DNA of 64,000 nucleotides, taken from positions 467,501 to 531,500 of the forward strand of contig NZ_JAKNYM010000002.1 in the NCBI RefSeq assembly GCF_022865105.1, read 5' to 3'. This DNA comes from Sphingomicrobium astaxanthinifaciens (lineage in GTDB: Bacteria > Pseudomonadota > Alphaproteobacteria > Sphingomonadales > Sphingomonadaceae). The notes under the pieces were generated by a model, which saw only the letters and a list, made by a program, of their open reading frames with translations, had not been told where the DNA came from and did no database searches. This document shows, piece by piece, positions 56,288 to 64,000 of this stretch (its first letter is position 1; each line of letters opens with the position of its first letter). Position numbers and translations under genes: made by a program.

Positions 56288-57330
56288 CGGCGCCGCGGGC
56301 CGGTGGTCTCGCGCACGATCAGCTCGAACGGCAGGACGTGGACCTCCTCCTCGACCTCCTTGCCCTCGGCGCGGTCGATGAGCAGGTCGCACGCCTTGGC
56401 CACCATCTCGGCGGTGGGCTGGCGGATCGCCGACAGCGGGGGCACCGAGAAGCGCACGCCGGGCGTGTCCTCGAAACAGAGCAGCGACAGCCGGTCGGGG
56501 ACCTTGATCCCGCGCCGCCCTGCCTCGCGCAGCACCGCGAACGCCATCTCGTCATTCTCGGCGATGATCGCGCTCGGGCCGTCGCCCTCGTCGAACCAGC
56601 GCGCGGCGATGGTCGCCGCCTTGTCGTAGGAAAAGTCGCCCTCCTCGACGCGCGGGGAATGCCCCGCCGTGCGCATCGCCGCCACATAGCCCTCGCGGCG
56701 GGCGAGCGAGCCGCGGTAGCGCGCATCGCCCGCGAGCAGCGCGATGTCGGCATGGCCGAGCGCGGTGAGGTGCTCGACCGCCGCGCGCGCCGCGCCCGCC
56801 TCGTCCATGTGCACCGAGACGGCGGGAATGTCGGGGTTGGGCAGCCCGATCCGCACGAACGGGCGCGCGCGCTCGCGCAGCTGCGCCGCGAGTGCGGGGT
56901 TCTCGCTGTGCGGCTGGGTCAGGATGATGCCGTCGGGCTGGAGGCTGGTGAGGATGCGCTGCATCTGCTGCGCCGCCTGCGTGGGCTCGGTGTCGACGAG
57001 TTCGAACAGCATGTGATAGCCGCGCTCCTCGCACGCCATCATCCCGCCATAGAGCATCTGGTCGACCCAGTCGTTGCCGCGTCCGGCGGCCCAGTTCTCG
57101 ATGGTGCGGGCGCGATCGTTGATCGCCATGATGAGGAAGCTGCGCGCCCCGCCCATGCGCCGCGCGGCGAGGTTGGGGACATAGCCGAGCCGGGCGATCG
57201 CCTCCTCGACCCGCGCCTTGGCGTCGGCGCTGACCGAGGGCAACCGGTTGATGACCCGGCTCACCGTCTGGCGCGACACGTTGGCCGCGCGCGCCACGTC
57301 CTCGATGGTCACCGAACGCTTACTGCTCAT
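56284..57330 (-). CDS. LacI-family transcriptional regulator
   Basis: About 348 residues. The HTH reads VTIEDVARAANVSRQTVSRV, followed by the hinge YVPNLAARRMGGARSF. The sugar-binding domain includes GIILTQPHSENPALAAQL, VSVHMDEAGAARAAVEHL and the closing DTPGVRFSVPPLSAIRQPT. It is likely a repressor released by a glucoside or its product. The palindrome at 57418 lies between it and the GH3 gene, so autoregulation is plausible. A TTG three codons upstream is an alternative start; GGAG precedes the chosen ATG. Confidence 0.93.
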   Translation of the reverse strand: MSSKRSVTIEDVARAANVSRQTVSRVINRLPSVSADAKARVEEAIARLGYVPNLAARRMGGARSFLIMAINDRARTIENWAAGRGNDWVDQMLYGGMMACEERGYHMLFELVDTEPTQAAQQMQRILTSLQPDGIILTQPHSENPALAAQLRERARPFVRIGLPNPDIPAVSVHMDEAGAARAAVEHLTALGHADIALLAGDARYRGSLARREGYVAAMRTAGHSPRVEEGDFSYDKAATIAARWFDEGDGPSAIIAENDEMAFAVLREAGRRGIKVPDRLSLLCFEDTPGVRFSVPPLSAIRQPTAEMVAKACDLLIDRAEGKEVEEEVHVLPFELIVRETTGPRRR

Positions 57331-57416
57331 CTGCTCCAAATTCCCCCATGGCTTGCGCCTGTTATCATCCCCGCCGCGAATGGCAAAGCGCGATCGGGTC
57401 GCGTGGGGCTTGCCCC

Positions 57417-57444
57417 TTGTGAACGCTCACACATCTGATACAGC
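57417..57444 (+). promoter_or_regulatory. Candidate promoter with LacI-type operator, GH3 gene
   Basis: TTGTGA (57417-57422), a 16-base spacer and TACAGC (57439-57444) resemble a -35/-10 pair. The operator TGTGAACGCTCACA (57418-57431) overlaps the -35, which suits repression. A GGGGC-AA-GCCCC palindrome adjoins on the left. The leader to the GH3 ATG is about 130 bases and contains no other gene. Confidence 0.6.
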
Positions 57445-57576
57445 TAGCAGCCGGAGCGAGACCGGTCGCAGGCCGGGATCCTCGCCAGGAGAGAAACACA
57501 CGGCGGGTGGCCGCGGTCGGGGGTGTACGGACCGATCTGCCGGGTCGCATCGCCGTGGCGCAACAGGAGTGCCCCC

Positions 57577-59961
57577 ATGAGTCGCATCGCCCCTTCGCTC
57601 GGCCTTTTGATGGCGGCCACCGCGCTTGCCGGCTGTACCGCCCCGATGACGGGCACCGCCCCCGCCAGCGCGACCACCGCGACAGCCAGCGCGCTCGACG
57701 AGGAGGCGTTCGTCGCCGACCTCGTCGCGCGCATGAGCCTCGAGCGCAAGGTCGCGCAGCTGATCCAGCCGCAGATCAACAGCTTCACCCCCGAGGACAT
57801 GGAGCGCTATCGCTTCGGCAGCTACCTCAACGGCGGCAACGGCGGTCCCTATGGCGACGAGTTCGCCCCCGCCGCCGCATGGCTGCGCTACGCCGAGGAG
57901 ATGTACGCGGCCTCGGTCCAGCCGCTGCCGGGCGATGAACCGGTGATCCCGACGATGTGGGGGACCGACGCGGTCCACGGCCACACCAATGTCGTCGGCG
58001 CCACCATCTTCCCGCACAATATCGGGCTCGGCGCCACCCGCGACCCCGACCTCGTGCGCCGCATCGGCGCGGCGACCGCGACCGAGATCGAGGTGACCGG
58101 GATCGACTGGAACTTCTCCCCCACCGTTGCGGTCGCGCGCGACGATCGCTGGGGCCGGACCTACGAGAGCTATTCGGAAGACCCCGCGCTGGTCGCGGCG
58201 ATGGGTGCCGCGCTGGTCGAGGGGTTGCAGGGGCGCCGCGGCGCCGACGATCGGCTCGGCGAGGGGCGGGTGATTGCCACCGCCAAGCATTTCTTCGGCG
58301 ACGGCGGGACCGAGCAGGGGGTCGACCAGGGCGACGTCAACGGCGACCTCGAGGAGCTCAAGGCCATCCACGCGGTGCCCTATCCCGCCGCGATCGGCGC
58401 CGGGGTCGAGACCATCATGGCGAGCTTCAACTCGATCAACGGGCGCAAGATGCACGGCAACAAGGAGTTGCTGACCGACGTGTTGCGCGGTGAGATGGGG
58501 TTCGACGGGCTCGTGGTGGGCGACTGGAACGGCCACCAGCAGGTCGCCGGCTGCACCGTCACCGACTGCCCGCAGTCGCTGCTGGCGGGGCTCGACATCT
58601 ACATGGTGCCCGACGACTGGAAGGGGCTGATGGACAATCTGGTCGCGCAGGTTCGCGACGGGACCATCCCGATGCAGCGGCTCGACGAGGCGGTCGCGCG
58701 CGTGCTGCGGCTCAAGCTGCGCGCCGGGATCCTCGGGCCCGAGGCGGCGCCGCCGTCGGCGCGCGCCAACGCGGGCGAGCTCGACAAGCTCGGGAGCGCC
58801 GCGCACCGGGCGATCGCGCGCGAGGCGGTCGCGAAGAGCCAGGTCGTGCTCAAGAACGACGGCGTGCTCCCGCTCGCCCCGGGCACCGACATCCTCGTTG
58901 CGGGGCGCGCCGCCGACAGCATCGCACAGGCGGCGGGCGGCTGGACGCTGACCTGGCAGGGCGGCGGCGAGCTCGACAATGACATGTTCCCCGGCGCGAC
59001 CTCGATCTGGAGCGGGCTCGAGGCGGCGGCGCGCGCGAGCGGCGGCAGCGCCACGCTGTCGCAGGACGGCGACTATGCGACCCGACCCGACGTCGCGGTC
59101 GTGGTGTTCGGCGAGGAGCCCTATGCCGAGTTCGCGGGCGACCGCAAGACCATGGTGTTCGGTGACGAGGAGGGGCTCGAGCTGCTCCGCCGCTACGAGG
59201 CCGAGGGGATCCCCGCGGTCGCGGTCTTCCTGTCGGGCCGTCCCCTGTGGATGAACCGCGAGATCAACGCCGCCGACGCCTTCGTGGCGAGCTGGCTGCC
59301 GGGCGGCGAGGGGGCCGGGGTCGCCGATGTCCTCTACGGGCTGGTGCCCGCGACCGGGCGGCTGTCGTTCAGCTGGCCCGCCGATTGCGGCGGGGCGCCG
59401 GTCAACGGTCCCGAGGGAGCGCTCTTCCCGCTCGGCTACGGGCGCGCGCTCGACGAGGTCGCCGCGCTGCCGCGGCTCGACGAGCGCTGCGATCACCTCG
59501 ATGCCGCGGCGGCGACCTGGTACGCCGACGGGCGGCTCGCGGCGGGGATCAGCGCTACCGCGGGCGGGCGCGACCTGCCCAACCTCGTGGGCGAGGGCGG
59601 CGGGGTGGTCGTGCGCGGCTACGACCGCAACCGGCAGGAGGACGCGCGCCTCGTGACCTTCGGCCCGGGCAGCAGCCTGACGCTCGCCGGCCCCGAAGCC
59701 GAGGGCGGCTACCGGTTGGTCTACTCGGTCCACGCCGCGCCCGCCGGCGCGGTGCGCATCGGCGTGGGCGACACGACCATTGACGTGACCGAGCAGATGG
59801 CGCTCGCGACGGGCAAGGGGGATCGCGAGATCCTGCTCACCGAGGCCTGCCTGCCGGGGCTCGGCGATGCCCTGACCATCAGCAGCGAGGCGCCCTTCCG
59901 GATGGTGATCGCCGAGATGTCGCGGGTCGACATGCCCGCGGGCACGGCCTGCTCCTTCTAG
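57577..59961 (+). CDS. Glycoside hydrolase family 3 beta-glucosidase (exo-1,3/1,4-glucosidase-like) lipoprotein
   Basis: 794 residues. The lipoprotein signal is MSRIAPSLGLLMAATALAGC. The GH3 N-domain shows IPTMWGTDAVHGHTNVVGAT, ATAKHFFGDGGTEQGVDQGD, VETIMASFNSINGRK and the nucleophile region MGFDGLVVGDWNG (Asp). The C-domain has VVLKNDGVLPLAPG, VVVFGEEPYAEFAGDR and LSFSWPADCGGAP. A third domain of about 150 residues resembles the galactose-binding-like Exop_C module. It removes terminal beta-glucose from oligosaccharides in the periplasm or at the outer membrane. The second in-frame ATG gives the correct signal. Confidence 0.93.
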   Translation: MSRIAPSLGLLMAATALAGCTAPMTGTAPASATTATASALDEEAFVADLVARMSLERKVAQLIQPQINSFTPEDMERYRFGSYLNGGNGGPYGDEFAPAAAWLRYAEEMYAASVQPLPGDEPVIPTMWGTDAVHGHTNVVGATIFPHNIGLGATRDPDLVRRIGAATATEIEVTGIDWNFSPTVAVARDDRWGRTYESYSEDPALVAAMGAALVEGLQGRRGADDRLGEGRVIATAKHFFGDGGTEQGVDQGDVNGDLEELKAIHAVPYPAAIGAGVETIMASFNSINGRKMHGNKELLTDVLRGEMGFDGLVVGDWNGHQQVAGCTVTDCPQSLLAGLDIYMVPDDWKGLMDNLVAQVRDGTIPMQRLDEAVARVLRLKLRAGILGPEAAPPSARANAGELDKLGSAAHRAIAREAVAKSQVVLKNDGVLPLAPGTDILVAGRAADSIAQAAGGWTLTWQGGGELDNDMFPGATSIWSGLEAAARASGGSATLSQDGDYATRPDVAVVVFGEEPYAEFAGDRKTMVFGDEEGLELLRRYEAEGIPAVAVFLSGRPLWMNREINAADAFVASWLPGGEGAGVADVLYGLVPATGRLSFSWPADCGGAPVNGPEGALFPLGYGRALDEVAALPRLDERCDHLDAAAATWYADGRLAAGISATAGGRDLPNLVGEGGGVVVRGYDRNRQEDARLVTFGPGSSLTLAGPEAEGGYRLVYSVHAAPAGAVRIGVGDTTIDVTEQMALATGKGDREILLTEACLPGLGDALTISSEAPFRMVIAEMSRVDMPAGTACSF

Positions 59962-59987
59962 GAGGCGCGATCGCTTCGGCCCGCAAG

Positions 59988-60024
59988 AAGGCCCGCCCTC
60001 CGCGACCGGGGGGCGGGCCTTTTC
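59988..60024. terminator. Bidirectional terminator between GH3 and halogenase-like genes
   Basis: An 11-bp perfect stem AAGGCCCGCCC (59988-59998) / GGGCGGGCCTT (60011-60021) is followed on the plus strand by TTTTCC; A-rich bases on the left give a short T run for the minus strand. It serves both convergent genes. Confidence 0.82.
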
Positions 60025-60069
60025 CATGCCGGCGTGCGCCGGGCGGGCCGCGGCGCGCGGGCGAGCGGC

Positions 60070-61572
60070 CTATTCGGCGGCCATCGCGGCGGGGCAGTAG
60101 CGTTCGAGATACTGGTCGTGCGTCGGCATGTTGCCGACGACGTAGCGGATCGACTTGTCGATCCCCTCATATTCCTCGCGCAGCTTGTCGAGGTCGAGGC
60201 TGTGCGCCATCGCGCTGGGACGCCCGGGCACGATGCCCTGCCCCATCATCACCGCCACCCAACTGGTCTCGGCGAACAGCTCGTCCTCCTCGCGGAACAC
60301 TTGCCCGTTGAGGCGGAACAGGTCGATCTTCTCCTGCAGCGTGTCGGGGATGTCCATCGTCCGGCAGTAGTTCCAGAACTCCGAATCGTCGCGCTTGGTC
60401 GCCTTGTAATGGAGGATGAGGAAGTCGCGGATGCGCGAGAATTCCTTGCCGAGGAGGCGGTTGAAGGTCTCCTCCTGCGCGGGGGTCACGCCATCGAGGC
60501 TGAGCACCCCGGCGAGCTTGGCGATGGCGCTCTGGATGAGGTGGATCGAGGTCGATTCGAGCGGCTCCATGAAGCCTCCCGACAGCCCCACCGCGACGAC
60601 GTTCTTGTTCCAGAACTTCTTGCGGCGGCCGGTGACGAAGCGCAGGTGGTTGGGCTCGGCCATGACCTCGCCGTCGACATTGTCGAGCAGGATGCGGGTG
60701 GCCTCGTCGGCTTCCATGAAGGACGAGCAATAGACGTGGCCGTTGCCGTTGCGGCGCTGCAGGGGCACGCGCCACTGCCAGCCCGCGCTGTGCGCGGTGG
60801 CGCGGGTATAGGGCAGGACGGTGCCGTCGCCGCGCGAGGGGATGGCCACCGCGCGGTCGCACGGCAGCCAGTGGGTCCACTCCTCGTAGCCGGTCTCGAG
60901 CGCGTCCTCGATCAGCAGCCCGCGAAAGCCCGAACAGTCGATGAAGAAGTCGCCCTCGATCTCGGCACCGTCCTCGAGCGTGACCGAGCGCACGAAGCCG
61001 CTTTCGCCGTGCAGGTCGGAGGTGACGATCTTGCCCTCCTTGCGGACCACCCCGCGCGCCTCGGCATAGCGGCGCAGGAAGCGCGCATAGGCGGTGGCGT
61101 CGAGATGGTAGGCATAGTTGATCGCGGGCAGTTCGGCGCCCTCGTCCTGGTGCATGAAGCGACGGTGCATCGCCGCCATCGTCTCGGGGCTGAACTGGTG
61201 CAGCGGGCGCGTATCGCCGGCCATCCGGTAGCGCATCCAGATCTCGTGGAACGAGACGCTGTCGACCGCATAGCCATAGTTGCCGAAGGGATGGAAGTAG
61301 CTGTCGCCGACGCTCTCCCAATTGACGAAGTGGATGCCCAGCTTGAAGCTGCCCTGCACCGCGGCGAGCAGCTCGGCCTCGTCGATCCCGAGCCGGTCGT
61401 TGAAGTTGAGGAAGGGCGGGATCGTCGCCTCGCCCACCCCGACCGTGCCGATCAGTTCGGATTCGACCAGCGTGATTTGCATTAGTTGCGACTGCGCCAG
61501 CCGCGACAGCGCCGCCGCCGCCATCCAGCCGGCGGTGCCGCCCCCCACGATCACGATCTTCTTGATAGGCAT
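60070..61572 (-). CDS. Tryptophan 7-halogenase family flavoprotein
   Basis: About 500 residues. KKIVIVGGGTAGWMAAAALS is the FAD motif. GSFKLGIHFVNW carries the Lys (about 77) matching the catalytic Lys of PrnA/RebH. GWQWRVPLQ is the WxWxIP halogenase motif (Val for Ile). FMEPLESTSIH contains the Glu that assists chlorination. Members next to TonB receptors in sphingomonads and Caulobacter are rarely characterised; the true substrate may be an indole or something else. It faces away from the second receptor gene and shares its operator-containing promoter region. No flavin reductase is adjacent. Confidence 0.9.
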   Translation of the reverse strand: MPIKKIVIVGGGTAGWMAAAALSRLAQSQLMQITLVESELIGTVGVGEATIPPFLNFNDRLGIDEAELLAAVQGSFKLGIHFVNWESVGDSYFHPFGNYGYAVDSVSFHEIWMRYRMAGDTRPLHQFSPETMAAMHRRFMHQDEGAELPAINYAYHLDATAYARFLRRYAEARGVVRKEGKIVTSDLHGESGFVRSVTLEDGAEIEGDFFIDCSGFRGLLIEDALETGYEEWTHWLPCDRAVAIPSRGDGTVLPYTRATAHSAGWQWRVPLQRRNGNGHVYCSSFMEADEATRILLDNVDGEVMAEPNHLRFVTGRRKKFWNKNVVAVGLSGGFMEPLESTSIHLIQSAIAKLAGVLSLDGVTPAQEETFNRLLGKEFSRIRDFLILHYKATKRDDSEFWNYCRTMDIPDTLQEKIDLFRLNGQVFREEDELFAETSWVAVMMGQGIVPGRPSAMAHSLDLDKLREEYEGIDKSIRYVVGNMPTHDQYLERYCPAAMAAE

Positions 61573-61666
61573 GAACTTCCGGTCCTCTCCACCTGTCACC
61601 CGAGCGCAACAGTGGGTCCCCCGCCGTCGCCCTAAGCCCGCGCAAACTAACGGAAAAGCAGCATAT

Positions 61667-61715
61667 TGTGAACGCGCATCTTTTGCTTGTGAACGATCAC
61701 ACGCTTCTTTACACC
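61667..61715. promoter_or_regulatory. Divergent regulatory region with LacI-type operator and candidate promoter
   Basis: The operator TGTGAACGATCACA lies at 61688-61701. TTGTGA (61687-61692), 17 bases and TACACC (61710-61715) form a candidate plus-strand promoter overlapped by the operator. A degenerate copy TGTGAACGCGCA begins at 61667. It lies between the halogenase-like and receptor genes. Confidence 0.68.
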
Positions 61716-61774
61716 TGACCCGTCCATATCTGCGCGATGTCCGCGCTCGCCAATGTATTCAGGGGAGGATCTTT

Positions 61775-64000
61775 TGGCCACCGAAGAGAAGAATTTGTTC
61801 AGCATGCGCATGCTCGGCACCGCGTCGAGCTTTGCGATGGTGATGGCGTTGTCGCAGCCCGCCTACGCGCAGGACGCGAGCGATCCGGCGCAGGCCGAGG
61901 ACGAGCAGGAAGAGCTCGAAGGCACCGACATGCCGGTCGTCGAGGAAGACGATACCGTCGTCATCACCGGCTATCTTCGCAGCCTCGAGACCGCCGCCGC
62001 GATCAAGCGCGACGCCGACACCTTCGTCGACGTCATCACCGCCGAGGACATCGGCGCGCTGCCCGACCGCTCGGTCGCCGAATCGCTCCAGCGCGTGCCC
62101 GGCGTGAACATCAGCCGCTTCGTCCAGCGCGACGACCCCGATCGCTTCTCGGTCGAGGGCTCGGGCGTGATCATCCGCGGACTTCCCTACGTGCGCTCGG
62201 AACTCAACGGCCGCGACATCTTCTCGGCCAACGGTGGCCGCACGCTCGGCTTCAACGACGTCTCGCCCGAACTGCTCGGGCGCGTCGAGGTGTTCAAGAA
62301 CCTCACCGCCGACATGGTCGAGGGCGGCATCTCGGGGACGGTCAACCTCGTCACCCGCAAGCCGCTCGACAATCCCGGCCTCAAGATCGCGGGCACGATC
62401 GAAGCCAATGTCGGCGACCTCGCCAAGGAATGGTCGCCCGGTTTCTCTGGCCTCGTGTCCAACACCTGGGACTTCGAGGCCGGCACCATCGGGCTCCAGG
62501 CTGCCTATGCGCAGCAGGAGCTGGTGACCCGCACCGACGCCAGCCAGATCACCGACCCCTGCTTCCGTCCCGAGACGCTGCTCGCCGACCAGCCCTGCTT
62601 CCGCTCGCTGCCGACCGGTTCGGGCGGGATCGACGGCAATGCCGATCCGCTCGGCCCCGACGAGTTCGACACCACCGGGCTGATCATCGCGCCGAAGGGC
62701 GCGGGGGTGCGCACCACCACGCTGACCCGCGACCGTAACGCCTTCTCGGGCGTCGCGCAGTTCGAGAGCGCGGGCGGCGAACTCCTCATCACCGCCGAAT
62801 ATCTGCGCGCCGAGACCGACGGCAGCCTCGCCGAATTCGCGGTGTTGGCGCAGGTCAACGACGACAATTTCAGCCCGGTCATCGCGCCCGGCACCAACCC
62901 CGTCATCATCGGCCGCGAGCTGGTGTCGGCCACGCTGACCCAGACCAGCCAGGAAGGCATCACGGGCATCCCGACCGAGACCCTGCGCTTCGTGCAGCAG
63001 GACGGCGCGATGACCGAGGACTTCTCGGTCGACGTCGATTTCGCGCTGACCGACCGGTTGCGCGGCAACGTCGAATTTCAGACGATCAACTCGGATCGCA
63101 GCCTCGACGGCGTGATCACCGCGATGCGCTCGTTCAGCGACATCTTCTACGACAATTCGGGCGAGACCCCGGTGGTCCGCTTCTTCGAGGCGGGCAGCGG
63201 CGGCAACGCCGACCTCAGCGCGGTCGCCGACCCCGAGGGCATCTACTACTGGTTCCACCTCGACGGGCGCCTGCGCAACGAGGGCGACCTCAATTCGCTG
63301 CGCGGCGACATGGAATATGACCTCGAGGCCGGCCCGCTCAAGCGCGTCCGCTTCGGTGCCCGCTGGGCCGAGCGCAACCAGAAGACCCGGCAGGCCACCT
63401 ACCAGGTCTGGTCGAACCTCGGCGACACCTGGACCACGCGGAACGGCGACTGGAGCTGGTCGCAGAACGACCCGAGCCGCTTCTACGGCGCGGGCGGCGG
63501 CGCCTATGTCGTCGACTTCCCCGGGCAGGCCAGCCTGTACGATCCGTTCGGCGACAACTTCCAGCGCGGCAACGTGGCCGCCCCGGTCGGCGCGGCCTTC
63601 TACTACGGCGGCGACGACCTGCTCCGCAAATATCTCGCGGGCACGCTCGAGGCCGACTTCCAGGCGATCCAGGACTTCACCCGTTCGCCCGAACAGCGCG
63701 ACCTCATCCCGCTCGACGAGGACGGCGAGCCGATCTTCCAGCCCGCCAGCGTCACCAGCGTCGGCGAAGGCACGCTCGGGCTCTACGCCCGCGCCGATTA
63801 CGAGCATGAGTTCGACAACGGCTGGGTGCTCGATGGCAACTTCGGCGTGCGCTACGTCGAGACCAACGTGCGCAGCGACGGTATCCTGAGCTTCCCCGAG
63901 CCGGGGGTGATCGACAACCCCGAGCTGGGCGGTGACGGCGACGGCGTCGCCGAGCGTTCGGATCTCGAGGCGGTCTGCGCCTTCATCGCGGGCAACCCGG
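61775..64000 (+). CDS. TonB-dependent receptor, oligosaccharide type (3' end outside window)
   Basis: 742 codons are visible to the window edge. It starts at TTG with GGGGAGG five bases upstream; Met codons at residues 11 and 13 are alternatives. The signal is FAMVMALSQPAYAQ. An acidic stretch and DTVVITGYLRSLETAAAIKR (TonB-box-like) follow. The plug has AEDIGALPDRSVAESLQRVP, GVNISRF, IIRGLPYVRSELNGRD and VEVFKNLTADMVEGGISG, a type common in carbohydrate-importing receptors of sphingomonads. The barrel follows. It probably brings in the glucoside cut by the GH3 enzyme; this is inferred from the shared operator. Confidence 0.93.

Noticed and set aside
57427-60027. 866-codon minus-strand ORF opposite the GH3 gene
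   Set aside because: It is rich in Arg, His and Val without motifs, mirrors GH3 codons, and crosses the GH3 promoter and terminator.
61759-63807. 682-codon minus-strand ORF opposite the second TonB receptor
   Set aside because: The composition is typical of antisense reading in GC-rich DNA; the plus strand carries a full receptor signature.

Overview
The window is very GC-rich, densely packed bacterial chromosome. Gene content points to an alphaproteobacterium of the sphingomonad type (Sphingomonadales): TonB-dependent receptors with a tryptophan-halogenase-like partner, cobS-cobT, DUF2093 behind xseA, a polyhydroxyalkanoate-system protein, and many GTGA/ATGA stop-start overlaps. Species assignment is inference; no rRNA is present. 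Most of the window is core chromosome. The two exceptions are a variable zone at about 31.4-37.5 kb and a sugar-utilisation locus at about 53.6-64 kb.

Layout. 1-8.2 kb: 5' part of the proton-pumping pyrophosphatase hppA, a possible 29-residue membrane peptide, thiL, an esterase-fold protein that lacks its catalytic residues, nusB, a DUF2332 protein, the minus-strand operon bolA/pirin/epoxide-hydrolase-like, a J-domain protein, and the DUF1428/VOC pair. 8.3-19.9 kb: cobS-cobT, a phytase-like exported protein, rpmB, tadA, an OmpA-family lipoprotein, a CNNM/CBS transporter, the purD operon, and xseA-DUF2093. 20-31.2 kb: a TonB receptor with its own codon style, a TPR/2-oxoglutarate oxygenase, a methyltransferase translationally coupled to clpB, an M15-type peptidase, and a ferredoxin-NADP-reductase-like flavoprotein.

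31.3-37.5 kb is a variable zone beginning at tRNA-Pro(CGG). It holds a serine recombinase missing its catalytic half, a truncated sugar epimerase, and a lower-GC minus-strand operon for cell-surface glycan work (membrane glycosyltransferase, GT2, methyltransferase, GtrA). Beyond that are a 13-G tract and two decayed genes: a YbaY/META lipoprotein and a double-LCCL secreted protein, each with stop codons and frameshifts.

37.6-53.5 kb: DJ-1/PfpI protein, hotdog thioesterases, class II aldolase, and maiA, then two secreted peptidases and aminopeptidase P. tRNA-Thr(GGT) follows, then hmgA-fahA with DUF4126 and an ABC1/UbiB kinase, and panE. With maiA, hmgA and fahA encode the lower tyrosine/homogentisate pathway in two separated blocks.

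53.6-64 kb is a glycoside-utilisation locus: FucP-type and SLC45-like MFS transporters, a LacI regulator, a GH3 beta-glucosidase lipoprotein, a tryptophan-halogenase family flavoprotein and a second, TTG-initiated TonB receptor that runs off the window. Three near-identical palindromes (TGTGAACG-A/C-TCACA) precede the FucP gene, the GH3 gene and the receptor. At the last two they overlap a TTGTGA -35 box, which outlines a local LacI regulon. The TonB receptor would import the oligosaccharide, the GH3 enzyme would split it in the periplasm, and the MFS proteins would take up the products.

Convergent neighbours repeatedly overlap tail to tail by exactly CTAG (four pairs) or by 21 bp (two pairs), which shows how compact this genome is.
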